A DNA stretch of 64,000 nucleotides from Anaerolineae bacterium (GTDB lineage Bacteria; Chloroflexota; Anaerolineae; Promineifilales; Promineifilaceae): NCBI GenBank assembly GCA_020848035.1, contig JADLAX010000055.1, forward strand, positions 22,615-86,614, given 5' to 3'. Position numbers and translations under genes: made by a program. Below are positions 41,902 through 51,033 of the stretch, one piece after another; position 1 is the stretch's first letter, and every line of letters begins with the position of its first letter. The notes beneath the pieces were generated by a model. It was given only the letters and a program-made list of their open reading frames with translations, had not been told where the DNA came from and did no database searches.

Positions 41902-43788
41902 ATGAGCGCAGTTCGCAACCCCGATGGGCAGGTGATTGAGGAAAAGTATGAGCGGCAGGGCTGGCCCGCCGTCAAGCGGCCGGACTTGAAGCCGCCGTCT
42001 GGCTGGGACATGGCGCTCATTCCCGCCGTGAACCGGGTGCGCAACCACCAGCTTTCGCCCGATGGGGAGCAGATAGCGTTCATCTGGGACCGCGAGGAGC
42101 AGTCGGATGTGTACGTGATGCCCAGCGCGGGCGGCTGGCCACGGCGCATCTCGACGCGGCGGGCGGCGGTGGCGTATTGGGCCGATGAAATTCCGCAGTG
42201 GTCGCCCGACGGCCGTTTCCTGGCCTTCACCATGCAAGATCACGTGTACGTTGCCCCTGCCGCTGGTGGCTTGCCATCCGCAGGTGGCTTGCCGCAAAAA
42301 ATCAGCGATTTTGCCGCGTCCGCTTCCTCCCCGGTGTGGCTGCCAGACAGCAATCAGCTGGTGGTCAGCGTGGAGCGCAACGACCAGGTGCAGCTGCTGT
42401 TGACGGATCGGGACGGCCGTTGGCCCTGCCATCTCATCCAAACGCCGGGGGATGCCTGGGACGCCAAACCGTCGCCCGACGGCCGTTTTCTCCTCTTCAC
42501 CCACCGCCCCTTCGACGACATGAACCGGCTGGACATCTGGTTGGTGGAATTGGAGACGGGGCAGCTGCGTGAGTTGACCAACACGCCCAAACTGCGCAGC
42601 TGGGGCGGCATCTGGTCGCCCGACGGGCAGCAAATCGCTTTCATCTCGCAGCGGCCGGCGTTTAACGAGGTGTGGCTGGTGCGGCCCGACGGCGCTGGCC
42701 TGCGCCAGCTGTCGCATGAGGGGGCCGATTTTGCCGACCTGGCCTGGTCGCCCGACGGCAGCCAGATTGCCTGCAGCATCAATCGGGCAGGGGCGTATGA
42801 ACTGGCGCTGCTGGATGTCCAATCGGGCCAGGTGCAGACTTTGCGAGCGGGCCACGGGGTTCATGCGCTGCCGAATTGGTCGCCCGACGGCCGTTGCCTG
42901 ACCGTCGAGTACGAAGACCCCATTTTGCCGCCGGATTTGTATAAGGTTGAGGTGGAAAACGCCCGTACTACCCAACTCACCTTCTCCAACCTGCCCGCCC
43001 TGGCTGCCAATCCGCTGGTAATGCCGGAGGTGGTCAGCTACAAAAGTTATGATGGGCTGGAAATTCCCGCCTTTTTGTACCGCCCGGCAAAGTCCAACGG
43101 GGCGGCGGTGGTCAATCCGCACGGCGGGCCATCGTCGCTGTACAACTTTGGTTGGGACATCTGGGCGCAGTATTTTGTGGCCAAGGGGTACACCTGGATT
43201 GCGCCCAACTATCGCGGCAGCACGGGCTACGGGGTGACGTTTGAGCACGCCAACTACAACGATTGGGGCGTGGGCGACACGCAGGATTGCCTGCACGGGG
43301 CGCGCTTTTTGCACCAGTTCGGCGAGATTGACAAGGAGCGCATCGCCATTTTTGGGGCGAGCTACGGCGGCTACATGACGGCCTGCTGCCTGAGCCGCGA
43401 CCCGGACTACCTGTTTGCCTGTGGCGTGAGCAAATACGGCGATTCGAACGTGATCAGCTCCTGGGCGCAGTGTAACCGGGATTTGCGGCTGTACACGGAG
43501 ATCTTTTTGGGCCATCCGGCGCAAAACCGGGCGGTGCACCGGGCGGCGTCACCCATTGCCGAGGTGGAGAATGTGCAGAAGCCGGTGTTTATTGCCCACG
43601 GGCTGGACGACACGGTGGTGCCGCCGCAGGCGTCGGAGGAGTGGGTGGAGGCGCTGCGCCGGGCGGGCAAGACGTTTGAGTACAAAACCTACACCGGGGA
43701 AGCGCACGGCTTTTTGCAGAAGAAGACGGTTTTGGATTTTTACGGCCGTATGGAAACGTTTTTGGATTGGTATTTGCTGCCAAAATAA
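41902..43788 (+). CDS. S9 family prolyl-oligopeptidase-type serine peptidase
   Basis: 628 aa. The first 370 residues form a TolB/WD-like beta-propeller with repeated SPDG motifs (LSPDGEQIAFIWD, WSPDGRFLAFT, PSPDGRFLLFT, WSPDGQQIAFIS, WSPDGSQIACS, WSPDGRCLTVE). The C-terminal hydrolase has the nucleophile in FGASYGGYMTACCL, Asp in HGLDDTVVPP and His in GEAHGF, the complete acylaminoacyl-peptidase triad. AAGGAG lies 8 nt before ATG 41902. No signal peptide, so cytosolic, cleaving short peptides. Two short near-identical Gly/Pro stretches (AGGLPSAGGLPQ) suggest a small internal duplication. Confidence 0.92.
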   Translation: MSAVRNPDGQVIEEKYERQGWPAVKRPDLKPPSGWDMALIPAVNRVRNHQLSPDGEQIAFIWDREEQSDVYVMPSAGGWPRRISTRRAAVAYWADEIPQWSPDGRFLAFTMQDHVYVAPAAGGLPSAGGLPQKISDFAASASSPVWLPDSNQLVVSVERNDQVQLLLTDRDGRWPCHLIQTPGDAWDAKPSPDGRFLLFTHRPFDDMNRLDIWLVELETGQLRELTNTPKLRSWGGIWSPDGQQIAFISQRPAFNEVWLVRPDGAGLRQLSHEGADFADLAWSPDGSQIACSINRAGAYELALLDVQSGQVQTLRAGHGVHALPNWSPDGRCLTVEYEDPILPPDLYKVEVENARTTQLTFSNLPALAANPLVMPEVVSYKSYDGLEIPAFLYRPAKSNGAAVVNPHGGPSSLYNFGWDIWAQYFVAKGYTWIAPNYRGSTGYGVTFEHANYNDWGVGDTQDCLHGARFLHQFGEIDKERIAIFGASYGGYMTACCLSRDPDYLFACGVSKYGDSNVISSWAQCNRDLRLYTEIFLGHPAQNRAVHRAASPIAEVENVQKPVFIAHGLDDTVVPPQASEEWVEALRRAGKTFEYKTYTGEAHGFLQKKTVLDFYGRMETFLDWYLLPK

Positions 43789-43801
43789 TCCCCCTCCCTG
43801 G

Positions 43802-43853
43802 CCCTCCCCCAAAGGGGGAGGGGACTCAGGCTCCCTCTCCCAGAGGGAGAGGG
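43802..43853. repeat. Paired intergenic hairpins (CCCTCCCCC and CCCTCTCCC types)
   Basis: Two perfect 9-bp hairpins with 3-nt loops, 43802-43822 and 43833-43853, between the S9 peptidase and the MttB-family gene; repeats of this kind are widespread in bacterial genomes. Confidence 0.75.
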
Positions 43854-43873
43854 CTGGGGTGAGGGCAAAAATT

Positions 43874-45409
43874 ATGACCCGACAACGCAACTCAAAACGA
43901 GCCGAACGACGCGCCGAGCGGTTGGCGCTGCCGCTGTTGCAGATGGCATTTGGGGTGGTGCGGAATGAGCAACGGCCGTACGACTTCCTCGCGCCTGAGC
44001 AGATCCAAAAAATCCACGACGCCTCGCTGCACATTTTGGAAAACGTGGGGGTGGATTTTCTGGATGACGAGGTGCTGGCGATTTGGGCCAACGCCGGGGC
44101 AAAGGTAGATTTTGCCGCTAAACACGTCTGGATTGATCGGGGGCTGCTGCTGGAAACGATTGCCACCGCCCCGCCCAGCTTTACCTGGCGCGCCCGCAAC
44201 CCGGCGCATGACGTGTTGATTGGCGGCAACAGCCTCGCTTTTGGGCCAAACGGGGGCATGGTGTACGCGCAGGATTTAGTGAACGGCCGTCGCCCCGGCA
44301 CCTTCAACGATTACCAAAATTTTGTCCGGCTCAGCCAGATGGCCCCGCAGCTGCATTTTGCCGCCTGGGAGCAGGTCTCACCGCAAGACATCCCGGTGAA
44401 TACGCGCCATCTGCACCGGCTGCTGGCCGGGTTTACCCTGGCAGACAAAGCGGTGATGGAGGCAGCCCACGGCCGTGTTATCACCACCGACTGCCTGAAA
44501 ATGGCCGAAATTGTCTTTGGCCCGCTGGAGGGTGACCCGGTGATTGGCGACGTGATCAACGTCAACAGCCCGCTGCGCTTTGATGAGCGCATGTTGGGCG
44601 GGCTGCTCACCTACGCCCGCGCCGGGCAGGTGACCTTCATCACCCCGTTCATCCTGGCCGGGGCGATGAGCCCGGTGACGATGGCCGCGGCCCTGGCCCA
44701 GCAAAACGCCGAGGCGCTGGCAGGCATTGCCCTGACGCAGCTGGTGCGGCCCGGCGCGCCGGTGATTTATGGCGGCTTTACCACCAACGTCGATTTGAAG
44801 AGCGGCAGCCCCGCCTTTGGCACGCCGGAAGGGGCCTGGGCGCTGCTGGTGGGCGGCCAGCTGGCCCGCTTTTACAACCTGCCCTTTCGCGGCAGCGGCA
44901 GCCTGACCAACGCCCAATCCCCCGACGCCCAGGCCAGCTACGAGACGATGTGGAACCTCTGGCCCGCCGTGCTGGCCCACACCAATCTGCTCATGCATGC
45001 GGTTGGCTGGCTGGAAGGCGGCCTGACCGCCTCGTTTGAGAAGTTCATCATCGACCTGGAGAATTTGGCGATGTTCCGCCACTTTTTGGCCGGGTTTGCC
45101 GTGGACGATGCCACGCTGGCGCTGGACATGATTGCCGAGGTCGGCGCGGGCGGGCACCACTTTGGCACGGCCCATACCCAGGCGCAGTTTGAGTCGGCGT
45201 TTTACCAGTCGTCGCTGGCGGACCGGCAGGGGTATGAGAATTGGGTGCAGAGTGGGGGGATGGATACGGCCGTACGCGCCCAAAAAATCTGGCAAGCCAT
45301 GCTCAAGCAGTACGAACCACCGCCGCTCGATCCAGCCATCGCCGAAGCCCTGCGCGACTTTGTGGCCCGCCGGGAGCGGGAGTTGGTGGGGCAAAATTTG
45401 TACGATTGA
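43874..45409 (+). CDS. MttB-family (trimethylamine methyltransferase-like) protein, non-pyrrolysine
   Basis: 511 aa from ATG 43874. MttB superfamily features: YDFLAPEQIQKIHDASLHILENVGVDFLDDEV at the N-terminus, the TIM-barrel part with FGPNGGMVY, ITTDCLKMAEI and ITPFILAGAMSPVTMAAALAQQNAEALAG, and GGHHFGTAHTQAQFESAF near the C-terminus. The frame has no internal amber codon, so it is the non-pyrrolysine branch, whose characterised members demethylate glycine betaine, carnitine or related quaternary amines and methylate a corrinoid protein. No corrinoid-protein gene is adjacent. Followed by a perfect palindrome (45427-45458). Confidence 0.88.
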   Translation: MTRQRNSKRAERRAERLALPLLQMAFGVVRNEQRPYDFLAPEQIQKIHDASLHILENVGVDFLDDEVLAIWANAGAKVDFAAKHVWIDRGLLLETIATAPPSFTWRARNPAHDVLIGGNSLAFGPNGGMVYAQDLVNGRRPGTFNDYQNFVRLSQMAPQLHFAAWEQVSPQDIPVNTRHLHRLLAGFTLADKAVMEAAHGRVITTDCLKMAEIVFGPLEGDPVIGDVINVNSPLRFDERMLGGLLTYARAGQVTFITPFILAGAMSPVTMAAALAQQNAEALAGIALTQLVRPGAPVIYGGFTTNVDLKSGSPAFGTPEGAWALLVGGQLARFYNLPFRGSGSLTNAQSPDAQASYETMWNLWPAVLAHTNLLMHAVGWLEGGLTASFEKFIIDLENLAMFRHFLAGFAVDDATLALDMIAEVGAGGHHFGTAHTQAQFESAFYQSSLADRQGYENWVQSGGMDTAVRAQKIWQAMLKQYEPPPLDPAIAEALRDFVARRERELVGQNLYD

Positions 45410-45426
45410 GGGGGCTGCTGTCTTGA

Positions 45427-45458
45427 GGTGACAGGCACTTGCCGAAGTGCCTGTCACC
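45427..45458. terminator. Perfect 14-bp palindrome between convergent genes
   Basis: GGTGACAGGCACTT, 4-nt loop GCCG, AAGTGCCTGTCACC. It lies between the MttB-family gene and the convergent radical SAM gene. Without a T-run, its role as terminator is uncertain. Confidence 0.55.
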
Positions 45459-45465
45459 GGAGTTG

Positions 45466-47229
45466 TTACGCTGCGGCGTTGAACTGTTCTAACGTTTCCT
45501 GATCCCACAGCAGCTCATCAAACCAACGGCCGCCTATCTCGCGCTTGATGGGAAAGGCCTGGTTGGCCACCCCAGGGCGGAAAACATCCTGATTGCGCCG
45601 CAGAATCTCATCGCCGATGCGGGCCAGCTCGCGCTGGCGCACCTGGGGATCGGGCAGGCAGTCAATTTCGTGAACGATGTCGGTAAAGGCCAGGGCATCA
45701 TCAATGCGGCGGCACACGCTGTTGCCCACACCACGAGGGTAAATGCCGTATTTCGTCTTGAGTTCGGCCAGACGCCGCACGGCCCCAAAACCCACATGCA
45801 CCAGGTCGGCCCGGCTTAGCCAGTTCGTTTCATAGTTGATGCGGTTAATGACGGAAGCGCGGGTCATGCCCTGACGATGTTCTTCCACCGTGCGGTAAAA
45901 CAGGCGGTAGCCGTGGCGCTCTGGCTGCTCAAAAAACGTCGAGCCGGGATCAAGAAATGGGATCATGGGGCAAATGTAGGGATAGATGCGCTGCCCCTCA
46001 AACCTTTTCAGGAGGCGATCGCAGTAGTCGAGGGTGTCTTCGACCGACTGTTTGTCTTGTTTTGGCATACCCACGAAGTACCAGATGTCAATCTGGTAGA
46101 TGCCGTAGTCGAGCGCTTTGGCGATCCACTCTTCCATTTCGGCCGGGGTATAGGCACCGCGTCCGGCCTCTTTGGCCACGCGGATATCATGGCTTTCCGG
46201 CGAGAGGGTGATGGAGGTCCGGGGATTGGTGGCCGCCATTTTCTTCAGGACGTCATCGGGCGTCAGCTTAAACTGCTCGTAGCTGACCGATTTGAAGTTG
46301 GCCTCAGCTACCTGGTCCATGAAAAAATCAAACCGGCTGTTGGTTTCGCTGTAAGAATTGACCGTGTAGAAATGGTAATTCTCTTTGCCGGGAATCTGGG
46401 CCATTGTCTTAAATTCATACGCTGTTTCTTCCAGCGGCTTGTGGATGGTGGATTTCATGTTGTGGTCCAGCTGGTTGATGCGCAGATAGGCATCGCGGGA
46501 GCCGCCGCACCAGCCGCAGTTGTAGGCGCAGCCCGCGTTTTGCGTGGCGATGACCTCTTGAATGGGCAGTGAAGCGCCGCTGCTTTGCTGGGTGGGAATG
46601 GTGGACCAATCGATGCCGCAAGAGAGCGTGCTGGAAATGTGGCTGTAGCCGTTGTCGATGATTTCGCCCTGTTTATTTTTCCAGAACAGGTTAGGAATTT
46701 TGTGCATCTGGGGTTCGTCGCCCAGGGCACCGAGTAGCTGGGTCATGGGTTGGTGGGTATCGTAGCCGCGCATGACCATGTCGATGAAGGGGTAACCAAT
46801 GAGTTCGTGGGCAAAGTAGGTAGAGGAGATGCCGCCGAAGATAACGGCCGTATCCGGGTGAAGGCGCTTAAATAGTTCGGCCACCGCCAGACTGCCCTGC
46901 ACGTGGATCATCCAGTGTAGGTCAATTCCCAAAATGCGCACATCTATCGCTCTGAAGAGCGAGGCGACATCAATTTTGGGGTACTTCAGCAGCAGCGAAG
47001 AGAGATTAAGCAGTTCAACCTTGTGTCCGTTTTCGGAGAGGATTCGTTGTAACGATTTGAAGCCCAGCGGGAAATATTCATAAAGCGGGGTAATGGGCAC
47101 ATCGCCTGAGGTGCTGAGATAGGGAAAATAAATATCCGTGCGGTCGCGGAAATCAAATACGGCGGGGGCATGCATGAATAACATGTCTGCATGAACGGTG
47201 GGGAGGGTTGGATAGGGATTTTCGATCAT
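45466..47229 (-). CDS. B12-binding domain radical SAM protein
   Basis: 587 aa. The N-terminus (MIENPYPTLPTVHADMLFMHAPAVFDF..., ending GVISST-type Rossmann features such as AVIFGGISSTYFAHELI) is a cobalamin-binding-like domain; the radical SAM cluster motif is C-AYN-C-GW-C (NAGCAYNCGWCGG) near residue 240. The C-terminal third (YGIYPRGVGNSVCRRIDDA) is conserved in a group of uncharacterised B12/radical SAM proteins. Such enzymes methylate or rearrange unreactive carbons; BchE, BchQ and BchR are relatives, but this one lacks their context and the substrate is unknown. Convergent with the MttB-family gene. Confidence 0.82.
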   Translation of the reverse strand: MIENPYPTLPTVHADMLFMHAPAVFDFRDRTDIYFPYLSTSGDVPITPLYEYFPLGFKSLQRILSENGHKVELLNLSSLLLKYPKIDVASLFRAIDVRILGIDLHWMIHVQGSLAVAELFKRLHPDTAVIFGGISSTYFAHELIGYPFIDMVMRGYDTHQPMTQLLGALGDEPQMHKIPNLFWKNKQGEIIDNGYSHISSTLSCGIDWSTIPTQQSSGASLPIQEVIATQNAGCAYNCGWCGGSRDAYLRINQLDHNMKSTIHKPLEETAYEFKTMAQIPGKENYHFYTVNSYSETNSRFDFFMDQVAEANFKSVSYEQFKLTPDDVLKKMAATNPRTSITLSPESHDIRVAKEAGRGAYTPAEMEEWIAKALDYGIYQIDIWYFVGMPKQDKQSVEDTLDYCDRLLKRFEGQRIYPYICPMIPFLDPGSTFFEQPERHGYRLFYRTVEEHRQGMTRASVINRINYETNWLSRADLVHVGFGAVRRLAELKTKYGIYPRGVGNSVCRRIDDALAFTDIVHEIDCLPDPQVRQRELARIGDEILRRNQDVFRPGVANQAFPIKREIGGRWFDELLWDQETLEQFNAAA

Positions 47230-47752
47230 GGACTTTCACTCACCTGTTTGTGTATTGTTGACGTAAAAATAATGGCTGTTGGGCAATTGGCAGAAAGACT
47301 TCAAAACAAAATTAGACTGCTTCGGTACTAGATCACGAGAAAGGGTGGCATAAAATTGTAGTGATTGGCAATGGCGTTCCCTGGTTTTGCAGTGATGAAT
47401 TTGTGTGATGTGTGAGAATGGACACCGAGTGACGTTAGCAAGAAGTAGATTTTTGGGGAAGTGTTGGATGACATCTTTAAAATGTGATAAACCTCATTGC
47501 CAACAGGTGATCGCGCCAACGCGGTTTGGCGCTCATTTAAGACATTCGGTTCTTCAGGATTTCGTGGGGTGGGGCATGAAACGTGAAGCGTGAAACGTGA
47601 TGACCCTCTGGTCACGTTTCACGTTTCACGCATCACGGGTGGTAACCCCCCCTGAATTTCCAAAGAGCCAGACATTTGCGACGAACAATTTTATTTATCT
47701 GCGTAAGGTCACTTGGTTACCCAATGACTCAATGACCCAATTACCAAACACT
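47230..47752. other. Gene-poor spacer with GTGAAACGTGA inverted repeat
   Basis: About 520 bp. The main feature is an imperfect inverted repeat at 47575-47638, built of repeated CGTGAAA units on the left and TTTCACG units on the right. A short plus-strand frame (47405-47593) has no coding appearance. The immediate upstream part of the creatininase-family gene is rich in short direct repeats (ACCCAAT). Confidence 0.6.
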
Positions 47753-48901
47753 ATGACAGAATTTTTCACCTACGACGAACTGACCTGGCCGGAAACGGCC
47801 GTACTGCCCCGCACCACCCCGCTCATCATTCCGCTGGGCACTGGGTACGATCTGGCGCGGTTGGCCGACTGTTTGGGCCAGCCAGAGCGGGTGGGACTGC
47901 TGCCAGCAATTCCGTTTGGCTGGCGCGGCAGTGGGTTGGCGGTAGCGGAGGGGTTGTTAACGGCCGTTCTGCAAAATCTGCTCAACAGCCTGCGCGAAGA
48001 TGGCTTCAGCCGTGTCTTTGCCCTCATTCCGCAGGACATGACCCTGGGGCTGCACGACCAGGCGATTGTGCTGCCGCACCCGACGCAGTTTACGCCTGCG
48101 CCGCTGCTGCCACCGGCCAGCGACGTGGGCAAGGTGGTCATCATCCCCATCGGGCACACGGAGCAGCACGGCTACCATTTGCCGCTCTCGACGGATAACT
48201 TGATTATTGAGGCGATTGGGAATGGGGTGGGGACGGCCGTTCCCGACCTCGCCGTCACTTTACCCATCTTTCCCTACGGGGTGAGCACCCACCGGCAGGC
48301 GTTTGCCGGGACGCTCAACGTGCAGGGGCGCGCCTTTGAGGATTTCTGGCTGGCGGTGGTGGACGGGCTGGTGGGGCGCGGCTTCGACCGCTTTTATCTG
48401 ATGAGCGGGCACGGCGGCAACTGCTCCTTTTTGGTCAACGTGGTGAAATATGCCGGGGAGCGCCACCGCCGCATTTTTTGCGCCACCGCCTGGCTGCACA
48501 CCTCCGGGCACATCGCTGGGCCAGTGGTGCAGGCGACGCGCCTTTCCGCGCGGGGTGGCATGGGGCACGCGGGCGAGCTGGAAACGGCGATGATTTTGCA
48601 CCTGCGCCCCGACCTGGTGCAGCAGGACAAGGCGGTGGACGAGATTGAGTTCATCAGCACGCCGAGCTACTACATGGATTGGATTGAGGGCGGCGAACTC
48701 ATTGCCAACCCGCCCTGGGACGACGACACGGCGACGGGGGCGTATGGGGCGGGCAGTGTGGCGACGGTGGAAAACGGCCGTATCTGGCTGGAAGCAGGCA
48801 TTGCCGAAAAAGTAGCCCACGTGCACGAGATTCATGAGCAATACGGCCGTCGCGAAGCCCGGCGTAAGGCGGGTTTTGGTTTATGGGGGAAAAGAGAGTG
48901 A
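47753..48901 (+). CDS. Creatininase-family amidohydrolase with an extra N-terminal half-domain
   Basis: 382 aa from ATG 47753; the open frame upstream crosses repeats. The C-terminal 250 residues form a complete creatininase/MftE-type domain with metal-binding motifs GHTEQHGYHLPLSTD, SGHGGN and MGHAGELETA. The first ~125 residues look like a degenerate copy of the same fold's first half (PLIIPLGTGYDL..., LLPAIPFGW, a helical segment, FSRVFALIPQ) without the metal ligands. Family members hydrolyse cyclic amides or process peptides. The last 67 bp of homology recur at 49207-49273, so the 3' end has been duplicated. Confidence 0.82.
   Translation: MTEFFTYDELTWPETAVLPRTTPLIIPLGTGYDLARLADCLGQPERVGLLPAIPFGWRGSGLAVAEGLLTAVLQNLLNSLREDGFSRVFALIPQDMTLGLHDQAIVLPHPTQFTPAPLLPPASDVGKVVIIPIGHTEQHGYHLPLSTDNLIIEAIGNGVGTAVPDLAVTLPIFPYGVSTHRQAFAGTLNVQGRAFEDFWLAVVDGLVGRGFDRFYLMSGHGGNCSFLVNVVKYAGERHRRIFCATAWLHTSGHIAGPVVQATRLSARGGMGHAGELETAMILHLRPDLVQQDKAVDEIEFISTPSYYMDWIEGGELIANPPWDDDTATGAYGAGSVATVENGRIWLEAGIAEKVAHVHEIHEQYGRREARRKAGFGLWGKRE
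48787..48853 (+). repeat. Direct repeat A (3' end of the creatininase-family gene)
   Basis: 67 bp, identical to 49207-49273 except one base (GTGCAC against GTCCAC). Within the coding sequence here. Confidence 0.93.
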
Positions 48902-48916
48902 CGCGTTTTCACGTTG

Positions 48917-49150
48917 TCATTCAGGCCACTCAGCTATCCCGGCTTCGGTTATTTCAAATAAACTGGAATCCTCAGAATAAAGTTCAGCGTACAAATCGGC
49001 CGATTGCTTGAGGCTTTCCAAAGCTATTTCCTGTTGAAGACGGAGAAGGGCTGCGCGAACCATCGAACTCTTGTCTTTGAAGCCATAGAATTCATGTTTG
49101 CCTAAAAAATCAATTAGTGCCGGAGTGAGACTAAATTTCGCCTGTTGCAT
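48917..49150 (-). CDS. Small ribbon-helix-helix-like protein
   Basis: 77 aa from ATG 49150, with AAAAAGGG upstream. The N-terminal part (MQQAKFSLTPALIDFLGKHEFYGFKDKSSMVRAALLRLQQE) has the strand then two helices typical of RHH antitoxin-like DNA-binding domains, where KDKSSMVRAALLRL would be the second helix; the rest is acidic and ends EAGIAEWPE. No toxin gene is seen next to it. It lies between the two copies of a 67-bp direct repeat, which suggests arrival by insertion or local duplication. Confidence 0.65.
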   Translation of the reverse strand: MQQAKFSLTPALIDFLGKHEFYGFKDKSSMVRAALLRLQQEIALESLKQSADLYAELYSEDSSLFEITEAGIAEWPE

Positions 49151-49206
49151 AGTTGCCCTTTTTAAGGTTGGATCAAATAGAGTTGGGTTGAGCGATTCAG
49201 TAGTTT

Positions 49207-49273
49207 GCTGGAAGCAGGCATTGCCGAAAAAGTAGCCCACGTCCACGAGATTCATGAGCAATACGGCCGTCGC
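49207..49273 (+). repeat. Direct repeat B (orphan duplicate of the creatininase-family 3' end)
   Basis: 66 of 67 bases match 48787-48853, exactly 420 bp away and still in reading frame. After the repeat the frame runs on for about 33 codons to a TAA near 49373, possibly the original gene tail. Confidence 0.93.
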
Positions 49274-49355
49274 CCTTCCCAGCAAATGCCGCTAATCAGC
49301 ACACATGTAGCGCTAAGGCTCAACCCCAGGCAAGCCAGCCGCCCCAACAGCCGCA

Positions 49356-50132
49356 CTAGTTGCCAGATTGATTAATCGCAGTCACCAGCTGATTCAGTTG
49401 GCTGACATAAACATCCATTGCGTGCGAGATAATAGAAAAATTATTCTGGTCGATTATTTCTTTTTCTTCACCAGCCGCGACTGCTTGACGACAAGCCTCC
49501 GTCCAAGGGGAGATCATGTTGAGGATTTCTGTGGATGCCGAGCGATAATAGGCGTAACCATTTTGCACTTCTGGTGTGGCGGACGAAGTATTAATCGTCA
49601 CAATGTTGGCCAGGTGATTGTGAGTGGCAATGACCAGGGGGCAATCTGAAGGAAGCATCCGGTTCGATTGGTAAGGGTTGGGGTTAAACCGGAAGATGGC
49701 ATACCGATAGGTGTCGGCGTCATGGATCAGCGACGTTAAGGCCGCCAGGACTTGGTCCGTCACATTGGCAGCTGGCGGAGGCTGAACGGCCGTCGTTGTA
49801 CCGGGCGTGCTGGTCGGCAAAGAGGTGGCTGTTGCTGTTTCAACAGGGGGTTCTGTTGGTGTTGGCGTGTCAGTCGCTAAAGGAAGGGCTGTCAATGTGG
49901 GCAGTGAGGTTTGGGTAGGTAGAGGTGTAAAAGTTGGTAGTGGCGTGTAGGTTGGCCAGGCTGTTTGGGTAGGTAAGGGTGTTTGGGTGGGCATAGCTGC
50001 CACGGTTTCCAAGACAGCCACCTGAACCAGGCTCTCCACCGTAGCCAATTGTTCAGTTTCAGACGGACCACACCCTGAGAGTAGGAGGGGAACAAACAGC
50101 AGGCAAGTAAGCAGCAACCCAAACTTTTTCAT
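49356..50132 (-). CDS. Lipoprotein with Thr/Pro repeat linker
   Basis: 258 aa. Signal sequence MKKFGLLLTCLLFVPLLLSGCG with lipobox LSGC. Residues about 48-115 are a low-complexity spacer of repeated PTxTPLPT-like units, probably a surface stalk. The C-terminal 140 residues form a mainly helical domain (DQVLAALTSLIHDADTYRYAIF, NGYAYYRSASTEILNMISPW, DVYVSQLNQLVTAINQS) without a recognised family. Thr/Pro stalks on lipoproteins are common in filamentous Chloroflexota. GGAG precedes the ATG. Confidence 0.8.
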   Translation of the reverse strand: MKKFGLLLTCLLFVPLLLSGCGPSETEQLATVESLVQVAVLETVAAMPTQTPLPTQTAWPTYTPLPTFTPLPTQTSLPTLTALPLATDTPTPTEPPVETATATSLPTSTPGTTTAVQPPPAANVTDQVLAALTSLIHDADTYRYAIFRFNPNPYQSNRMLPSDCPLVIATHNHLANIVTINTSSATPEVQNGYAYYRSASTEILNMISPWTEACRQAVAAGEEKEIIDQNNFSIISHAMDVYVSQLNQLVTAINQSGN

Positions 50133-50333
50133 TGATGACTCCGCAACAGAACAGACTAAAGAGATTAACGGTAATTATCGGCTAATTAGTGGGATAGGCA
50201 ATAATCTGGAGAAAATTTGTGGAAGGGGCAACGGCTGTCCTTTTCTAACCAAACACCCCGCAAAAAATGTTGGCGGAATACGGCCGTTCACCAGTCCGGC
50301 GCAGGGCGTTGAACCGCAAAGTGACTCTGCGTT

Positions 50334-51033
50334 TCAGGAGGGGATGATCTTCGTACGCCCTTCCCACTCCCCATATTCGGCGATTGGCTTGAAGCGAAGC
50401 GTCGTGAACTCGAAATGAAAATCCTTGCGCTGGCGCTCGACCATGGCCACTGCATGACGCTCAGGTTGAGGCACGGCGCTGTGTCCCCGAACCATATCAA
50501 CCATTTCCTGTTGCGAGCGCCACACCGAAAAGGTAGAGACCGTACGGGGCAGTCTCATTGCCGCTATCGCCAGAGTTATACCTGGGTGGTCTCGCACAAG
50601 CTCTTCGACCGGCTTGCCCCCACCGAATAAAGCGCGGGACTTGGGGAAGCTTCATCCGAGCGAGGGTCACGGCTACCACGGGTGCTGCCGGATCTTGTTT
50701 GTCGACACTTTCAGCAAGCCCGTCGAACTCGCTGATGTGTCCCCAGCGGCGTTGAAACGCCATCCGGACATGCCAGCCGTTGGCCAACACACGACCAAGC
50801 CTCGTACTGGCAAGGAATTCGTCTATCGCCAGATGGCTTTCCCACGCTGCGAACATCGCCAGATGATGCAGCTGCATTCGTGCAGGAGAAAAGATAGGCG
50901 CACCGAGTGTCATCTTTGCCATACACTCTGCGTGGCTGAGGCCAGGTACCTGCATCCTGGTTGGCGGGCAACAGAGTACCCTGGCCGTCGTGCTAATCTT
51001 GGTTTTTGCCAAATGGAAGGTAAACACTGTCAT
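50334..51033 (-). pseudogene. CrtA-like (spheroidene monooxygenase-like) gene with a frameshift
   Basis: Two frames make one protein: the first (from ATG 51033, or 51054) reads MTVFTFHLAKTKI... to RFIRWG, the second continues KPVEELVRDHPGITLAIAAMRL... to KIIPS. They meet at a run of five G (around 50622-50626, read on the minus strand); four G would restore one frame of about 233 aa. The joined protein has the pattern of the CrtA/spheroidene monooxygenase group: a hydrophobic start, FAAW-type region near FAMFAAWES, and STFSVWRSQQEMVDMV near the C-terminus. In purple bacteria CrtA oxygenates carotenoids, but homologues are wide-spread and not all act on carotenoids. A homopolymer sequencing error is as likely as true decay. 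Confidence 0.5.

Noticed and set aside
41659..43539. Minus-strand open frame (626 codons) opposite the S9 peptidase gene
   Set aside because: A shadow of the peptidase: low-complexity Arg/Pro/His content and no motif, while the plus strand has a complete catalytic triad.
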